From the NCBI GenBank assembly GCA_946406115.1, contig OX291544.1, forward strand, positions 29,529,521 through 29,593,520: DNA of 64,000 bases. Direction: 5' to 3'. Shown one piece after another: positions 48,385 to 58,400 of the stretch. Within the stretch, counting starts at the first letter, position 1; each line of letters opens with the position of its first letter. The translations under genes and the position numbers were made by a program. Under the pieces are notes generated by a model. It had not been told where the DNA came from and did no database searches. It saw nothing but the letters and a program-made list of their open reading frames with translations. The DNA comes from Apoda limacodes (taxonomy: Eukaryota > Arthropoda > Insecta > Lepidoptera > Limacodidae).

Positions 48385-48605
48385 GTACTTGGGTGTGATC
48401 TACAATCAATACCGAACCCAAAAATATAGTTTTTGGAATTTTTGTCTGTATGTATGTCCGGGATAAACTCAAAAAGTACTGCATGTATTTACTTCAAATT
48501 TGGCACGAATATTATTAAGAAGTTGGGTCAACATATAGGCTACATATTATCACGCTATCACCTACGGGGAACGAGCAGTGAACCTTTATTCCTTCAACGC
48601 ATTCT
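48385..48605 (+). repeat. Lepidopteran interspersed repeat
   Basis: AAACTCAAAAAGTACTGCAT, TTGGCACGAATATTATTAAG, GTCAACATATAGGCTACATA and ATTCTGTAACAACGTG occur in the order of a repeat I recognise as abundant in Lepidoptera. Class not certain. Confidence 0.55.
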
Positions 48606-48929
48606 GTAACAACGTGTAATCTAACTACGCATATTTGACTTGCTTCTTAATTATTCTACTCACACATTAATTTTACACACTTTAAGTTAAAAAATCGTGT
48701 AAAGTCATAACTTAGATGAGTTATAATTTTTCACCATATAAAAATGTTTCCTATTTGCTAAGTAGATGGCGTTGGCTTCGAATTAGATCGCGCTATGGTT
48801 TCGTTCACAAAAAGTGATGTTATAGTCAAACTATACAATAAGATCATGTAACACATTTGTGGAAATAATTAAAATAGACTTAACGTGCAGTTTCAACATC
48901 AGTTAGGTTTTGAATCTCTTCTTACAGCT

Positions 48930-49900
48930 CTTCGTTTCAGTTCCAAAACAAATAAAATCTAGTAACCAATTTGGCTTCACACAGGGTCGCTCAACAACCG
49001 TCGCTGGCACTGAACTTATTTAACATATTTTTGAAGTTTGGGAAGACGCACGTGGTGGATTGAGAATATTTGGTGATCTTGATATTTTTTTAGTTGATCA
49101 TGCAGCACTGATCGTTATACTACATCACTATGGTGTTAAGGCCATTAGCCTCGGCCTTTTGAGTTCGTATTTAAGTGATAGAATTCCAACAGTTGACATC
49201 AATGGTGAAAGATCGTTGGGGTCTGTAGTGTGCATGGGCGTGCCAAAAGGTTTAATCTTAGGTCCTTTCCTTTCTAGTCTACATAAATGATCTACCAAGA
49301 TCTTTTCAAGAGCGCTTTGACGTTGTTTTAGCATAACACGTTTAGATATTCTCTGCCAGCAAGCCGCTCCGGCCCCATATGGTTTACTGCTGCCATCTCT
49401 GGGCTGGTACACCTGGATACCAGCTTGCCCCTTTTGACTCGGTTCAACGACGTGCTGTGAGAATCGTCTACGATCCCAAACTCACAAGCCGTATCGAACC
49501 CTTCAGTCTGAGGGGAGACTTTACATTCCGGTGCGTGTTCTACCGCTTGCATAATGGGATGGGTTCTGAAGAATTGTTCGAAATGATGCCCACGGCTACT
49601 TTCTACCATCGCACTGCTCGCCATCGTCAGGAATTCATTCTCACACCTTTGAACCTAAATGGTCACGTAAAGTGCGGTTTCAGTCAAACTTTTTTCCGCG
49701 AATGCTTAAGTTGTGGAATGAGCTCCCTGCCAAGGTTTTCTCTAAGAACTACAGTATGGGGTCCTTCAAGAAAGAAGTTATTAGATTTTTGAAGGGTCGG
49801 TAACGCGCGAGTGATGCCCCGGGTAGTGCAAGCGTCCAAAGGCTGTGGTGAACGCTTACAATCAGGCTTGTTTGCCACCTTAGAAGTATACAAAAAACAT
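48930..49900 (+). pseudogene. CR1/jockey-type LINE, copy D, with internal deletion
   Basis: The RT part shows NQFGFTQGRSTTVAG (about 48966), a decayed FGDLDIFLVDHA block (normally LSKAFD), HHYGVKAISLGLLSSYLSD (49126) and SVVCMGVPKGLILGPF (49220). After about 49335 the sequence jumps past the FADD catalytic box to PHMVYCCHLWAG (49372), VFYRLHNGM and the family 3' end. The deletion and frame breaks make it inactive. It extends the family further 5' than copies A to C. Confidence 0.82.
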
Positions 49901-49949
49901 CCTTATATTCAAAGGCGTAGTTAATAAAAATCGTAAGTTTCGTTGCTGT

Positions 49950-51140
49950 TGTGTACTAAACTTTTCGAAAAGCTTAGATAAGGCAGAAGTTAATTATAAT
50001 AGCCCCAAGCTTGTTTGTAACCTTGATGGTAAAGAAGAGGGTGTAGGGTATAGTGAAACAAAGAGAACAATAGTTTGATCCCAATATCGTCACGTTCGTG
50101 CTGCAATTGAACTGACGGCAAATAATGCAGTGAAGTGAAATACCTAAGTTTAGTTATCAGATTTACTTACACTCAGATCAAATTATTACATATCTATCTG
50201 ACTCATGTGTTTTGCTTAGTTGTAAAAGAATTTTTTGAGGTTGTTGTATAGATAAAATGTGAAAAATAATAATATAATAAATAATATGTGTAACACGTAA
50301 TCATTTGCCTCAGGCTAGAAACCAATTTGCGTTAAAAACATGTTACTTGTGTTACAACTCTGCTTGGTAATAATTTTATGAGATACAAATTACAGAATTA
50401 TTTCCCACTATCTGTCCCTATACTAGGTATGAGTCATTATAATTGACGCTGGGTTTTTAGCCATACACTTTTCGACATTCTTCTTTGCCTTTAATTTCAT
50501 AGTTCCTGTTTTAATTTAGTTATTAAGATTTAAGATTTAATTAAGATTCAAATTGTGATTTAAACTGTTAATTCATGCTTAGTGTCGTTAAAGAAGTTAT
50601 CCCATTCAGGGATGAATTAATACTTTGGTAGAATTGACAATTTTAATTTAAATATCCATTTTTTGCAGATTTGCTACAATTTTAAATTAGAATAAAATAA
50701 GTATCCGAATAAATCATACAATCAAAAGGCACGCGTTGATGCGACGACACGTGTTGAAGTAGCTATAAAGCGTAATAGCTTAAAAGTTTTCTTCAGATAT
50801 CTGTCCATTGGACAATGCCAGTTGACTAAAGCTGAAAGGCTAAAATCTTATCATTCAAATCCTAAATATTGAAAGTTTTTAAATACTGTAATCTCGTGAT
50901 CCTGACCATGTTACGGCAAAAGATCACGAGACTAATTAATTTGTTACTAAACCGAAGGTATTCCGGTCGTCAGCCTATACAAGTTTTGAAACTACTAAAA
51001 AATAATAAGGAGGTGATTGTCGATGGAATTACCCCAGGGTCATTAAAAGTGGGCACAGCACCAATACTTCTCTTTTGCTCTTCAATTATTTTGTCCTCAG
51101 AGGCACCATGCCAAAAAAGACAAACAGAACTGTTGATCTG
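49950..51140. other. Intergenic, weak LINE-like traces
   Basis: AT-rich. Frames at 50720-50870 and 50869-51159 may be decayed LINE coding sequence but no diagnostic motif was found. Otherwise empty. Confidence 0.3.
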
Positions 51141-51144
51141 TTTG

Positions 51145-51640
51145 TCTTCACAAAAGTAAATCTCACGATATTAAAGAACTGTAGACCCACCTAGCTTCTA
51201 AGCCGTGTCTATAAGCTGTTTTCCAGGGTTATTACTAATCATCTTAAATGTAGATTTGACGAATTTTAGCTATCCAAACAAGCCAATTTCCAAATGGCTG
51301 TGCAGTATTACAGTATCTCCAGCAATGCCATATTGAATACTAGTTCATCTGACTGTTGAAGTGTTTGTGGAATAAAGCCACCATGTTGATCGGACAACAA
51401 GACCTAAGCACGTAATTAATCTAACTGAAGAAAAGACAGAATATCCGAAAATCAGACTATAAGACAGGAATATCCTATGGCATCAACACAAATGGCGAGT
51501 ATATCGATTTGCTAACGATAAAGTGTTCAAGTCAGATTCGTTGCAAGATATTGGCATGATTCTGGATAACTATTTGAGGTTTCCCTTACAACACACATGG
51601 ATAAAAGTAACTCACGAAGTTGTTGCCGAATACACGATTG
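51145..51640 (+). pseudogene. RTE-type LINE reverse transcriptase fragment
   Basis: Broken frames give NLTILKNCRPT followed by VYKLFSRVITNHLKCRFDEF-like text (51160-51262). Further on are GINTNGEYIDLL (51482) and RFANDKVFKSDSLQDIGMIL (about 51505-51560), a decayed FADD region. Residue order matches RTE reverse transcriptases. Many stops. Confidence 0.65.
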
Positions 51641-52750
51641 AGAAAATAAATGGCGGGCATGGATCGGGTTTTTCCTCACGGAACGTTATTGATGAATGTC
51701 AAAAAGTCTATTATGTAATTTCATGCGAACGAGTGTTGGTCAACATTCCTCTCGTAAGAGGTGAGTGAAAGACATACTAGTTTAACATCAAAAAAAGTTT
51801 TAGGCAGGATTCTGTAAATGGTAAACTTATTCATGGACGATTGTGTCAGAGATTTAAAACAGGCAAGAATATAAGAATGAGTAATTACTAATCAAGTGCC
51901 TTCTTTTTTCCTATCAGCAGGAAAGGAGTTACATTATATGATAACAATCATGTATGAATCACCTCAAAGAATTGAATGATCGCTAATTTAATTAAGACGA
52001 AAGTTTTTTTTAAAAGGAATAAAACTGAATGCAACGTTATGGTGAAGTAAAGAAAATTGAACGAGTGCGAGAATTTTTATGATTACCTAAATGCAATTCA
52101 TTGTGTTTTGGGCTACGTCACGACATGACCTCCAGTATAATATACTTTGTTTCATTGTGTGTTCATCTGGGTTGTTTGTTAGGAAAATACATTGAATTTT
52201 TTTTTCCCTATACGCCTTAATATTGTCTGTATATATGTATATCTTTACCGTTATTAAACTAGTAGCTGGAAACAAGCCCATATTACAATGTGGGGGAAAG
52301 CCTTGGTTTAGCAACCACTTGTGTCCTGCGTGACAGGGGGTGAGTCTATCGTCACAACACTGCTTCTGATGCAGTATATCTGGACTAACGTAGCTTTGGC
52401 CCAGTCGTCATTTACAGCTTTAAAGAATTAAATGGTAAAATAAAAGAACAGCGACGGAATTTTATATCCCATTACCAGTTACTGACAATCATTATTCGAA
52501 GGTTTAGCAAAATTGGCACTTCTTCATCATGTTATTAAAATATTAAGATCTAACGAATAGTGCAAGCCATAACAAATTAAAACTACAGTCGCAATCTACA
52601 AGAAAACTGGAAATCTATATAAACAAAACAAACATCTGTCATTTAGAATGTCACAACAGTTGAGTCAATGTAACAATGTAAAAAAATAATTACTGTACCC
52701 AAGTTTAGGTTAATATATGCACCTTATCAGCCTCATACGTCCTCACTGCT
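51641..52750. other. Intergenic, no gene seen
   Basis: A frame at 51523-51768 continues past the RTE scrap without recognisable content. The remainder is AT-rich and unassigned. Confidence 0.3.
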
Positions 52751-52751
52751 T

Positions 52752-52812
52752 GGACACGGTCTGGGCCATAGTCCACACGCGGGCCCATTGCGGATTGTGG
52801 TCTGCGTATGTA
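52752..52812 (+). repeat. RTE-type LINE 3' UTR scrap
   Basis: GGGCCATAGTCCACACGCGG followed by GCCCATTGCGGATTG matches a 3'-UTR motif typical of lepidopteran LINEs; compare 32050-32165. Confidence 0.5.
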
Positions 52813-52829
52813 AATTTCAACAAACTTAC

Positions 52830-53255
52830 TTACGGCATTTTTTTATTTATTTATTCAATACAACAGTTAAATTACATTTACAAAATTTATTGCCTTCCAT
52901 TGAAACCTCGCAGGGCTTATTTGCGAATAGTCGAGATTGCTTTTGTCTGCAACAAAATAGTTTAACATTCTACATTTTTTTAATTTTTGCAAAATCTGTT
53001 GAGGCAGTCCGTTTAATATTTCTGGTAAAATATATTATGACGTTCGTTTTCCATATATATTGTTATTTTTTGTTTTAACATAAGTTAAAAGGTAGCTTAG
53101 TTTTCGTAAATGATCATGCCTTGGTCTTTCCACTAAGTTCTTTATTTTACTGAATTCGTCAGTTAGCACAATCATTTTTCTTTTATTATAGACATTTATT
53201 ACTTGGCGGTGTTCAAATAGGTAGGTACTATAGCTTTTAATAATCTATTTTTAAA
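52830..53255 (-). pseudogene. LINE reverse transcriptase C-terminus and poly-A tail
   Basis: The - strand reads LRKLSYLLTYVKTKNNNIYG (about 53110-53050), then LPEILNGLPQQILQKLKKC (about 53030-52970), ending with AATAAATAAATAAAAAAA at about 52850. This is the 3' end of a jockey-like element whose upstream RT is probably the 53455-53780 piece. Confidence 0.6.
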
Positions 53256-53282
53256 TTATAAATCTTTCTAAGATATCGAATT

Positions 53283-53412
53283 ATAGGTCTATCGCTATTA
53301 CCTCCCTCCTCTCCAAGGTGATGAAGCGTAAGATCAACACACAGCTTCTAAGATACCTAGAAAACCACGACCAGGTCAGTGACCGTCCGTATGACTTTCT
53401 GTCTCTTTAAAT
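53283..53412 (+). pseudogene. LINE reverse transcriptase fragment, opposite strand
   Basis: Reads YRSIAITSLLSKVMKRKINT then QLLRYLENHDQVSDRPY, an RT fingers block (usually YRPIAITSLLSKVME) of the R1/jockey type. Only about 130 bp. It lies between two - strand LINE pieces. Confidence 0.7.
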
Positions 53413-53454
53413 GATTTAATGCCTTAGAAAAGTATATAAAGATAGTAAAGGCAA

Positions 53455-53780
53455 GGCATGGTTTTTCTCATTTTAGTATTTATTTATATCATAACTAAAC
53501 ACGTTTAAAAGTTGAGAGGTACTCCGGTTTTTCTGAAAACCGTACTATTTTTCATTGATAATATTGTTATCTATTAAATATTTGTTTATTTCATTACCGA
53601 AATACCTCTCAATTATTTTATCAACACTTGACAGTATCGCAAGTCTTATTATTTCTAATTTTAGTTTGTTCGGGTAAGTTAATTTCGAAATACATGTGTT
53701 TATTAAGTGCGTGATGACAGGTTGAGTAGCGTAGTTATTAATTAAGGAAATTATCCGGAGTGTTGGTAACCTATAAATCC
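53455..53780 (-). pseudogene. Jockey-like LINE reverse transcriptase fragment
   Basis: The - strand gives PVITHLINTCISKLTYPNKL (about 53728), then AILSSVDKIIERYFGNEINK (about 53640) and YGFQKNRSTSQLLNVFSYD, the start of an RT domain. The part between the two blocks, including PI.K..., has been deleted. Probably one element with 52830-53255. Confidence 0.7.
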
Positions 53781-53844
53781 ATTACATATAAATCCACTCA
53801 GAAAGGTCAAAAAGGTAAAAAAAAAATGGTTTCAACTATTTGTT

Positions 53845-54155
53845 CGTAGTGCACTTTCCAGTGATATCTATAATAAATATAATAAATTTTTTTTTTTTGG
53901 ACATAACACACAGCGCCGTCTGGTGCCAAAGTAAGCAAAGCTTGTGTTATGGATACCAGACAACGGGATACAGATACATATATATTACTTTTTTTTTTTT
54001 TTTGTAAATACATACATGTTATACATAAATACACCCAGACTCAAGACAAACACAAATGTTTTTTATTACATACATGTTTTCCAATGCGGGAATCGAACCC
54101 ACACCCTCTGCGCAGCAGTCGATAACACTACCAACTAGGCTGCGAGGGAGTCAAT
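53845..54155 (-). repeat. tRNA-derived SINE
   Basis: On the - strand the head reads CTCGCAGCCTAGTTGGTAGT (A-box-like, about 54148-54129), then GGGTGTGGGTTCGATTCCCG (B box GGTTCGATTCC, about 54105-54085), the internal pol III promoter of a tRNA-derived SINE. The body contains GTCTTGAGTCTGGGTG and a block with CAGACGGCGCTGTGTGTTAT (about 53925), which I recognise from lepidopteran repeats. Poly-T/A runs lie within it. It is not a tRNA gene: no cloverleaf acceptor stem closes it. Confidence 0.75.
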
Positions 54156-54159
54156 ATAT

Positions 54160-54740
54160 AGTATTTAAAAAAATATTTTGATCAAATAAGTAGCAATCTT
54201 GTAGTGGGATCTTAGACTGTAGCCAATTGACACCCTAGACAAATGCACAAAGTGATTCGGAACAACTTAGACTAAATAAAAGGAAAACTTTACCTTACTA
54301 AATAGAAAGTACTATGTCTATTTGGTGGGATGATAGATATACAATAATTGCCACTAAAATGTATACTATCTACGGCTTCTTCTTATAATCAACACTGTAT
54401 ATTTATTTGTTTTTGCTTTTGTAGAGGCTAAAAAATTATTAATTAAATTAAAACGAACGTGTCCATAGTTTAAAAAAACATTTATCTATGATATTAAAAC
54501 ATTCGAGAACATAGACAAAATTACCATTCGTTAATGGTCTTTTAATAATGTTAGATAAATGTTGACATCTATAAGATAGTTAAAATATACACGTCACTTT
54601 AAACATTTGAAAAAAAAATATTTGTAGGATATTTTAGATATTGATAAACTCAACAATATAATAAAGATTATATTACATTTTTTGACCGGAAGTTAACTAT
54701 TCTTTGACTTGTTCCGTGAAACCCCGTTGTTTGGATCACG
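54160..54740. other. Intergenic upstream of the PHD-SET gene
   Basis: AT-rich, no gene or repeat recognised. Confidence 0.35.
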
Positions 54741-54744
54741 AAAA

Positions 54745-54885
54745 TGCAATGGCCGCCATCTTCGACTCTTGTGAATGTTATGGTCGTAGTTTTAGAATTT
54801 GAGGCCTATTTCTTATGTGCTATGCAAATAATTTACGTAGATTGTTTCGCTGTATAGTAAGAGTTTGGAATTTGTATCTATACAG
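54745..54885 (+). promoter_or_regulatory. Putative promoter and non-coding first exon of the PHD-SET gene
   Basis: GCCGCCATCTT at 54752-54762 matches the YY1/Pleiohomeotic-type motif often found near start sites. A donor CAG|GTTAGT at 54885/54886 would end a 5' exon that splices to an acceptor TTTTACCCAG ending at 55433. A short upstream frame (MAAIFDSCECYG...) ends inside this exon. A second copy of the core in reverse (ATGGCGGC) lies at 55243-55250. Inferred from signals only. Confidence 0.45.
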
Positions 54886-55450
54886 GTTAGTAAATGTTTT
54901 TATTATTAAAATATTGATGTAATTAGTATTTACATCTGGAGTTTTAATGCGGTGTACTTAATTTGTGGCGCTTAACTATATGAATAAGTATTTTACAGTA
55001 GTAAAACTTATTATTATTTTAGATTTAGATAACATAATGTAGTTATTGCTTTTATTTATATGGCAACGTTTTGAGCGTGGACCTGTTCGTCTTTGTTCGA
55101 GTTCTTTTGGTACATCTTTACGAAGATTAGACGTAATTTCCCTTTGAATTCTTCATTTTTATGATATTTTTGGTTTTGTTTTAGGTTAGTGTTTACTTTC
55201 TGCTGTTTACTAGTTAGACATTTCAGTTTCCGTGCCACAATAATGGCGGCAGTGAATTTAACCTATTCACAAAATCTGTATTTTTCCTACAATGGAGTTT
55301 CTATTTTGCTGTATTTAATATTGTTAATGAAGTTTCTGGTTACGACCGAATTAAATAACTTTTGATAGTTAATCTGGCACAATGACCTCGACGCTTACAT
55401 CTTATTACATTGCACTATAAATATTTTACCCAGAACATTACGATGTATAA

Positions 55451-58400
55451 ATGTCGCACGCTAATGTGAAAGTTGTAAAAGATGCAGTATTAACGATCCA
55501 ATTTTCGATTGCAGTCATTTATAATAATTTTGGAGGCCGTGGTGCACTCCAACGCGTCATCTCGGGCTTGACCCAAGATGATAATATTTACAGCATGTCA
55601 GCTTCATCAGAGTATGAACCCGCGGCCCGACAAGTGAGTATTTTTGTTATATATAAACAAATAAACCTTTTTAATATTTTATCTTCTAAGCAACACTTTG
55701 ATTGTTTCTAGTACATTGTGATAAGTGAGCTAAGTTAATGCATAATAAATCACATTGATTTGAACAACACAAGACATGATAAACTTAAAAAAAATGTTAA
55801 TTGTAACTTTCATGATTGTTATTTACCTATTACTATTAATATTATCAGTCAGCTAATTTAATTTAGCTTAACTTCGAAGCTTCAAATCCCCTTTAGTATA
55901 CTAGAGATTAGGATGCCAATCTATTGCATATTTTTGACAGTTAATCTCGAAGTTATTTAATAAGTATACCTTTTATTTGTCTGTGTTTTGCAAATGCAAT
56001 GCAATCTGATTATAGACGCTAGCAAATACATTCATGACTGTTATATTAGAAGAAAGCCTTTTTGGCTTGATTGTTTTACGCTTGATATGCTGGTCCTTCA
56101 GATTACGAGTCTGCTTATATAACAAAAATTCAGCTTAATATTATTGTTTATAATTTAAAAAGGAATCTAGGACTTTGTTGTAAATTTTTTGCCCTTAAAA
56201 CAGGGTTTTTTAACCTTCTTCTTTTCTTCTTATGTATATTTGTTCATATTTTACCGTATTTCTACTTTGTAAAAATAAAGATTTTTAAACAAACATTGTG
56301 TGTTATTGACCATTTTGATTGTAAAAATATATTAAGAAAATTGAAATTGATGACTTTTCGATTTTTTTTGTACTGTATTCCCGTACCATGAACATGCCAC
56401 AATATAGTGTTATACTTGTCTGATTTTAACTGAAGTTATTACTATTTCCTATCTACGGTTAAATAACTGAAACATGTGTCTCACTATATTTAACAACAGG
56501 TATGTGTGTTCGATCAAGTAATATCTATTTTTGTCTTTCTTTACTGACTGATGTCTTATAGATTTGTTGATTATATGTTAATAGATTCATTAGTTATGTA
56601 ATAGTTTTATTAGGGACTACAAATTATAAAAAAATGTATAATAGCATGTTTTGGAATGTCCTGCAAGAAGTCACTAAAAATCTAAGAATGCAGTTTTCCA
56701 GTGACTGTGAAATGTAAAAAAAATTAAAATAAATGTAGTAGTTAAATATACTGCCAAGTGTTATTTGCAATATTTTTTAATGTAAAGTAAATTTTAATGT
56801 AACTACTCTTTGTTATAGAATTTCGGGCCGACCACCTCCAGTGACAATGTTTATGAAAGTATTTTGGAACACCAATTAGCAGATAAAATGAATGTTTCAA
56901 GTGTGAGAACACCTGTTTTGAGGCCTGTGCCCCGTTCTCCCCATGATGATATAGAACCGGATTCGACAAACCCTGACAGCATTATTCAATCTGTACCAAG
57001 TAAGGTGGATGAAGTGGAATATCACTTCAATGAGAAAAGGTGTGATGCTGATATGGCATTTGACTCTCTTTCAGGTATTATGAGGATTGAGGAGACAAAT
57101 ATAGACAATGTGAGTCGCTTAACATACCCAATAATTCAAGAAACGGATGATTTGGGTGATGCTGGCTATGTAGATAACAGTGGTGCTAATTTAATTCAGG
57201 CCCCCTTTAACAGTGCTATTGTTCAAAATGTTTCTAAATTACCGCAGAATTTTACTATTAATGTTGATGCAACTGTGAGCAACATTACAGCTTTACAAAA
57301 TGTGTCTCAAGATGTCACAGGTAACCAAACAGTATGGTTGCCTACAATCATTGCTACCAGTGCTGCAACAGACATTAAACATGAAGAAGTCAGCCCTCCT
57401 GCTGGAGTTTCTCAAATAATAATCACCAGTGAAAGTTATGTAAAAGATGCAAATGATGCAAATAGGAGGTCAAATATTGTAACAGAGACAAGTTACCTAA
57501 GTCGATCAAAGTCGTCTAAAGTTCAGATCTTGAGCAATATTTCCATCCCAAAGAATCCTGGTTATTCTCAACAATATATAACTCAAGGCAAAGAAATTGG
57601 GACACCTGTTTATGGAACTCAAAACCACGTTTATAAATTAACTACAAATTTGGTGTCACAAAAACATTTAAATAATTCTGTCCTTTGTACTAAACCTTCA
57701 AAAAGTCAGTCATTGATTGGATGCTCAACTCTTACACAAACTGTTAATAATAGTCCTGTAAAGAATGTATCGTATGGTCACACATTTTCTAAAGGTACAA
57801 GCTTAAACAAAATGTTGACTAAAGTAAATAATGGTGCAAATCTTAATACAATGGTTGCTGCTTCTTCAGGTAGCACACAGTGTCATATTCTCTCCCGTGT
57901 AGTTTCTGGCCCTAACAAAGTACCTGTCCATTCAGGAAGGAAATCTGCAAATACTCTAAAAGGAGCGAAAAATACAAGTCAAATGTCTGGTCATAAAAAT
58001 CAATCAAGAGCAATTAAAATTATCCAGCAAGCTGGCTCAGTTCATAAATCTGAAGGAAAACCTTGGCCAGTCGCTGGTGTTACATATAAAACTCAGCAAC
58101 CTACTTATGGTGTCATTGATTCCAACACATCTAAAATCATACAAAAGATTGGGAGCCCTACCCATAAAAATGCACCAATGTCGCTGCAAAAAATCACTCC
58201 GAAAGGGGAGCGTTTGATACTACAGTCTCCATGTGGACCAGTTTTGATATCTTCTGCACCCATCAACACCAGTTTGCCTAAAGGTCCACATTATGTACAG
58301 TCTGGATGTACTCCTAATTTGCGTTATGTGCACACTTATGGGTCATCAGATCACCAAATATCCTCCATTTCTCCAGTCTCAGCCAATCAACATCTAACAG

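Noticed and set aside
50869..51159. 96-codon + strand frame as a host gene
   Set aside because: It sits directly before RTE reverse transcriptase debris and has no conserved domain; most likely part of that element or random.
54070..54155. Possible tRNA gene on the - strand
   Set aside because: A and B boxes are present but no acceptor stem closes and it is joined to a repeat body, so it is a SINE head.
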